A DNA stretch of 54,187 nucleotides from NCBI GenBank assembly GCA_013360445.1, contig JABWBP010000055.1, positions 1 to 54,187 of the forward strand, read 5' to 3'. This stretch comes from Calditrichaceae bacterium. GTDB lineage: Bacteria; Calditrichota; Calditrichia; RBG-13-44-9; J075. Numbering within the stretch: the first letter of the stretch is position 1; the number at the start of each line of letters is the position of its first letter. The notes below the pieces were generated by a model. That model was not told where the DNA came from. It was given only the letters and a program-made list of their open reading frames with translations, and did not search any database. Both the position numbers and the translations under genes were made by a program. This document shows, one piece after another, positions 51,303 through 54,187 of this stretch.

Positions 51303-53234
51303 ATGAAATATATTACCAAGCATCAACTAAAAAAATCATTTAAAGCTCTAGAAAATGTTCACCCATTCTATGGTATAACTTTTTTAGCTTGTAAAACAAA
51401 TGATCTACCTATAGGTAGGAAAATAGAATTCCCAATTGATAAGTTTGAACACCAGCTCTTAGAAAAATATTACAAACCAGAGAAGAATACAGAAAGGTTT
51501 CTTAAAGTTTTTAGAGTTTCGGATAAATCTAACTATTGGCTACGTCCTGATTATCCTTCCTCCGGTTCTCAAAAAACAAGAACAAACAAGTTTAAAGATG
51601 CTTTTTTACATCCTATGAATACCCAAGTTTGGGGTTGGGCTTCAAATTATATTGAAATACTGAAGTTACATTTACACCGTCACAATCAAATCCCTGCATT
51701 TCATTTAGCGGTATGGCTTTATCGAGACCGAGAATGGAAAGATGAAACAACAGCCAGAAGTATAATAGATATTTTTATGAGAGAGTTCAAGATTACTAAT
51801 GATGAGAAAAAGGAATTATTCGATACTACTATTCCGGAAGATTTAGACTTGGATTTACTTTTTCAGGCCGAGCCTGTTTCATGGTCAGAATTGAGCGAAG
51901 AATTAGGGATAAAACCCCCTCCAGATAGACCAATGGAACGAGGTGGTAATCTGTTTTCACTAGATTTGTCTGGCATAGGGCCGGCAAAGTCACTTGAAAT
52001 AAAGCTATCGAATAGGATTAACTTGTTTACAGGAGATAATGGTCTCGGAAAAAGCTTTATTCTCGATTGCGCCTGGTGGGCATTGAGCGGAGATTGGTCA
52101 GGTAACCAAGCATATCCGAGAGAAGATGCTAAAAAAAGTGATGTAAAGATTAAGTATAAAATTCAAGGTAAATCCGGTCGACCAGAAGCAAGTGAATCAT
52201 ATTATGATTGGAAGCAACAAATTTGGACGTCTGCCGGGAAGCGGTTAACGATGCCTGGTCTATTGATTTATGCGCGTATAGATGGTGCATTTGCAGTATG
52301 GGATCCAGCACGATATGATTTATTAAAATCCGAGCTTCAGAAATTTAACGCACTCATTTTTTCAAGAGAAGATGTATGGAATGGTTTGCCTTACCAAATT
52401 GGCGGTACAAAAAAATATCTTTGCAATGGCCTGATTAATGATTGGGTACAATGGCAATATTCTCCTGAAGAACCGCCTTTTAGTATCCTGAAAAAAGTAC
52501 TGCGTGGTCTATCTCCTCCTAATTTATCAAAGGGTGATATTGGATTCTTAGAGCCAGGAAAACCAACTCGAATTCCTCCAGAGAGTCGTTTGATTCCGAC
52601 TATTAAACACCCTTATGGAGAAATACCATTAATTTACTCTTCCGCAGCCGTTCAAAGAATCGTAGGACTAGCGTATCTAATCGTATGGACGTGGGAAGAA
52701 CATAAAAATCAGGCTAAATCAATTCGTGAAAAACCTCAAGACCGAATGGTTTTATTAGTAGATGAAATCGAAGCACATTTACATCCTCAATGGCAGCGAC
52801 TAATACTACCAGCTTTACTAAACGTCTTAAATGAATTAGAAAAAGATCTGCAAGTTCAATTATTAATCACTACACATTCACCTCTTGTTATGACATCAAT
52901 CGAGCCAATTTTTGATACCACCCGAGATAAGATTTTTCATTTAAATTTAGTTCAAGAGGGATTATTTGAGGGACGAGTTGAAATAGAAGAACCAGAATTT
53001 GTTCGTTGGGGATCTGTTAATTCCTGGTTAAGGTCTAACATTTTTGAGGTACATCCGACATCGATTGAAGCAGAAAATGCAATGGAGAAAGCAAAAAAAT
53101 TACAACTACAAAAAAAAGCGTCAAAAGAAGAAATTGAAGAAGTATCTGATTTGTTGTCGAAATATCTATCTCCACATGATCCATTTTGGATACGTTGGAC
53201 CTATTTCGCAAAAAACCATAATGTAGAGTTATAA
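51303..53234 (+). CDS. AAA family ATPase (OLD/PtuA-like, SMC-type)
   Basis: 643 residues from ATG 51303 (a GTG three codons upstream is possible). The first 200 residues match nothing I know. A split ABC/SMC-type ATPase follows: Walker A TGDNGLGKSF near residue 250, a signature-like region YSSAAVQRIVGLAYLIVW, Walker B MVLLVDEIEAHLHPQW near residue 485 and the His loop ITTHSPLVMTS. There is no TOPRIM domain, so it is not a full OLD nuclease. With the HNH gene downstream it resembles Septu, in which PtuA ATPase controls PtuB nuclease. The extra N-terminal domain and the methyltransferase distinguish it. Confidence 0.85.
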   Translation: MKYITKHQLKKSFKALENVHPFYGITFLACKTNDLPIGRKIEFPIDKFEHQLLEKYYKPEKNTERFLKVFRVSDKSNYWLRPDYPSSGSQKTRTNKFKDAFLHPMNTQVWGWASNYIEILKLHLHRHNQIPAFHLAVWLYRDREWKDETTARSIIDIFMREFKITNDEKKELFDTTIPEDLDLDLLFQAEPVSWSELSEELGIKPPPDRPMERGGNLFSLDLSGIGPAKSLEIKLSNRINLFTGDNGLGKSFILDCAWWALSGDWSGNQAYPREDAKKSDVKIKYKIQGKSGRPEASESYYDWKQQIWTSAGKRLTMPGLLIYARIDGAFAVWDPARYDLLKSELQKFNALIFSREDVWNGLPYQIGGTKKYLCNGLINDWVQWQYSPEEPPFSILKKVLRGLSPPNLSKGDIGFLEPGKPTRIPPESRLIPTIKHPYGEIPLIYSSAAVQRIVGLAYLIVWTWEEHKNQAKSIREKPQDRMVLLVDEIEAHLHPQWQRLILPALLNVLNELEKDLQVQLLITTHSPLVMTSIEPIFDTTRDKIFHLNLVQEGLFEGRVEIEEPEFVRWGSVNSWLRSNIFEVHPTSIEAENAMEKAKKLQLQKKASKEEIEEVSDLLSKYLSPHDPFWIRWTYFAKNHNVEL

Positions 53235-53294
53235 TACTTATTGAAAACATGAAGAAAAAGGTATCTGTATAGCGTTTTATTCCCAATATATATT

Positions 53295-53885
53295 ATGATT
53301 CCAGTAACACCTCAACCTGAACCACCAAAATTTTCAAGCCGAGTAAGAGAACCAGGAAATATTTTTCTGCAAGAAGTACCTAATCCATCAAGTGAACAAT
53401 GGAAGGGGAAAGAATACTGGCGAAGAGTTCTTCCTGAAATGCGAGATTTGTATAGAGGAATTTGCGCTTACTGTGCTCGTAAAATTCCTTATAGTACAGG
53501 TAGCGCCACTATAGATCATTTTATTTCAAAGTCTGTTCAACCTCAACTTGCTTACGAGTGGAATAACTACCGTTATGTCTCTTCGAGATTTAATGCCCGG
53601 AAAGGAACCCAAACTATTTTGGACCCATTCACAATAGATGAAGATTGGTTTACAATCGATTTTTCATCTTATTTCATAAGACCTAATGAAGATTTACCAT
53701 CCGACCTTCAAAAACGTATTGAGGAGACTATTATAATTTTGAAACTGAATGATGACGAAGATCTTGTTGAAGAACGCCGAGCTTGGATACAGAGTTTTTT
53801 TGATGGACAAATTTCTTTTGAACATTTAGAGGTAGAATTCCCTTTTATTGCGCATGAACTGGCTCGTCAGAATTTAACGACATGA
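53295..53885 (+). CDS. HNH endonuclease (PtuB-like)
   Basis: 196 residues. The zinc/HNH core lies at about 52-105: C-x2-C in GICAYCARKI, then ATIDHFISKS with the catalytic His, and WNNYRYVSSRFNARKGT supplying the Asn/His-type residues. This layout matches small HNH effectors such as PtuB of Septu and retron Ec78. The gene begins 60 bases after the ATPase stop without a Shine-Dalgarno sequence, and its TGA overlaps the left arm of the 23-bp inverted repeat. Most likely the DNA-cutting effector of the three-gene system. Confidence 0.83.
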   Translation: MIPVTPQPEPPKFSSRVREPGNIFLQEVPNPSSEQWKGKEYWRRVLPEMRDLYRGICAYCARKIPYSTGSATIDHFISKSVQPQLAYEWNNYRYVSSRFNARKGTQTILDPFTIDEDWFTIDFSSYFIRPNEDLPSDLQKRIEETIIILKLNDDEDLVEERRAWIQSFFDGQISFEHLEVEFPFIAHELARQNLTT

Positions 53886-54052
53886 TTAACTTGACAATGT
53901 CACATTAGGTAGAGTGTGGGAGTTCCTGGGTTTATTCGCCCACGAAAATCACGACAAAACACGAAATGTACAAAGGTGTTTTTTGCATTTTGAATATTTC
54001 GAGTGTTTCGTGGGCCCAATAATTCTTGAAATGTGACATTGTCAAGTTAATC
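53884..54052. repeat. 23-bp perfect inverted repeat enclosing a word repeat
   Basis: Arms 53884-53906 and 54030-54052 are exact reverse complements. Between them, CACGAAAATCACGAC and AAAACACGAAAT face ATATTTCGAGTGTTTCGTGG, a second, imperfect inverted layer. The outer arm starts at the stop codon of the HNH gene. It could end the transcript or be the end of a mobile unit. Bases 54053-54187 are A+T-rich and show no feature. Confidence 0.8.
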
Positions 54053-54187
54053 TTCGAAATTTAATAAAAGCACTGTTAGCAGGAGAAAAGAGACTGTAAA
54101 ATTTTTTGTGTAAATCATTATCTATCCAATTTCAATCGTTCTTCAAATATAATCGCAAATTGGGAAATAATAAATGCCCATCCGGCA

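Larger units (their letters stand above)
50255..54052. other. A+T-rich defence island (probable horizontal acquisition)
   Basis: From about 50,270 the base composition drops abruptly to strongly A+T-rich. The three genes lack Shine-Dalgarno sequences, unlike the G+C-rich genes before them. They encode a methyltransferase, an AAA ATPase and an HNH nuclease in one direction. The 11-base word AATGTCACATT occurs at 50255-50265 and again at 53896-53906, within the 23-bp inverted repeat that ends the block. No integrase or transposase was seen. The last 135 bases of the window stay A+T-rich, so the island may continue. Confidence 0.6.

Noticed and set aside
53884-54052. Insertion sequence with terminal inverted repeats
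   Set aside because: Only 123 bases lie between the arms, with no transposase and no visible target duplication; kept only as an inverted repeat.

Overview
This window is a stretch of bacterial chromosome that is mostly G+C-rich and well supplied with Shine-Dalgarno sequences. It carries GldC, a PorQ-like protein, a secreted protein with a type IX-like C-terminal fold and a TonB-dependent receptor with a carboxypeptidase-like N-terminal domain. Together these suggest a Gram-negative member of the FCB group (Bacteroidota, Calditrichota or KSB1-like). That placement is inference: there is no rRNA gene or other phylogenetic anchor. No tRNA, rRNA, CRISPR array, transposase or phage module was seen.

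Layout. 1-5 kb: alpha/beta hydrolase, aspartate-semialdehyde dehydrogenase, a lipoprotein and an ABC-2 exporter pair, all on the minus strand. 5.2-7.4 kb: a type II restriction-modification pair. 7.5-18 kb: a lipoprotein intradiol dioxygenase, gldC, a GlcD/GlcF-type FAD/Fe-S oxidoreductase, a rhomboid protease, a membrane-tethered PP2C phosphatase and a 1191-residue outer-membrane-like protein. 18-28.4 kb: a TolB-like propeller protein, an MhqO-type dioxygenase, an NSS symporter with its tiny partner subunit overlapping holA, an ECF sigma/anti-sigma pair, a GAF/degenerate-GGDEF protein with a zinc-ribbon partner, a phosphodiesterase and a catalytically eroded YhaM-like protein.

28.4-33.3 kb is the most unusual part of the core region. 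It holds a pseudo-receiver, an NtrC-type sigma54 activator and a kinase in which a full-length MazG nucleotide pyrophosphohydrolase is fused to a GAF-like region and a histidine kinase. Palindromes of the form TTGYA-N5-TRCAA lie in the two intergenic regions flanking these genes and look like operators or enhancer sites. The simplest model is a two-component system that ties nucleotide-pool chemistry to sigma54 transcription.

33.3-50.3 kb: PorQ-like protein, a nucleotidyltransferase-fold protein, a DUF1508-class III cyclase fusion, a P1 peptidase, moeA, a 1421-residue RelE-like/UvrD-like helicase/TPR fusion, a TonB receptor with a His-rich partner, a T9SS-tail-like protein, an MsmX/UgpC-type ATPase, a TIM-barrel protein and an orphan DUF2442 protein. 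50.4-54.05 kb is an A+T-rich block, apparently foreign, encoding a DNA methyltransferase, an AAA ATPase and an HNH nuclease. It is Septu-like with an added methyltransferase and ends in a 23-bp perfect inverted repeat.

Across the window, many spaces between neighbouring genes hold a distinctive class of intergenic DNA: short degenerate 'words' repeated in tandem, usually followed by the same words in reverse complement. At least ten word families are present and several recur. Separately, a 15-bp-stem hairpin of one sequence family sits just after three genes and probably acts as a terminator.
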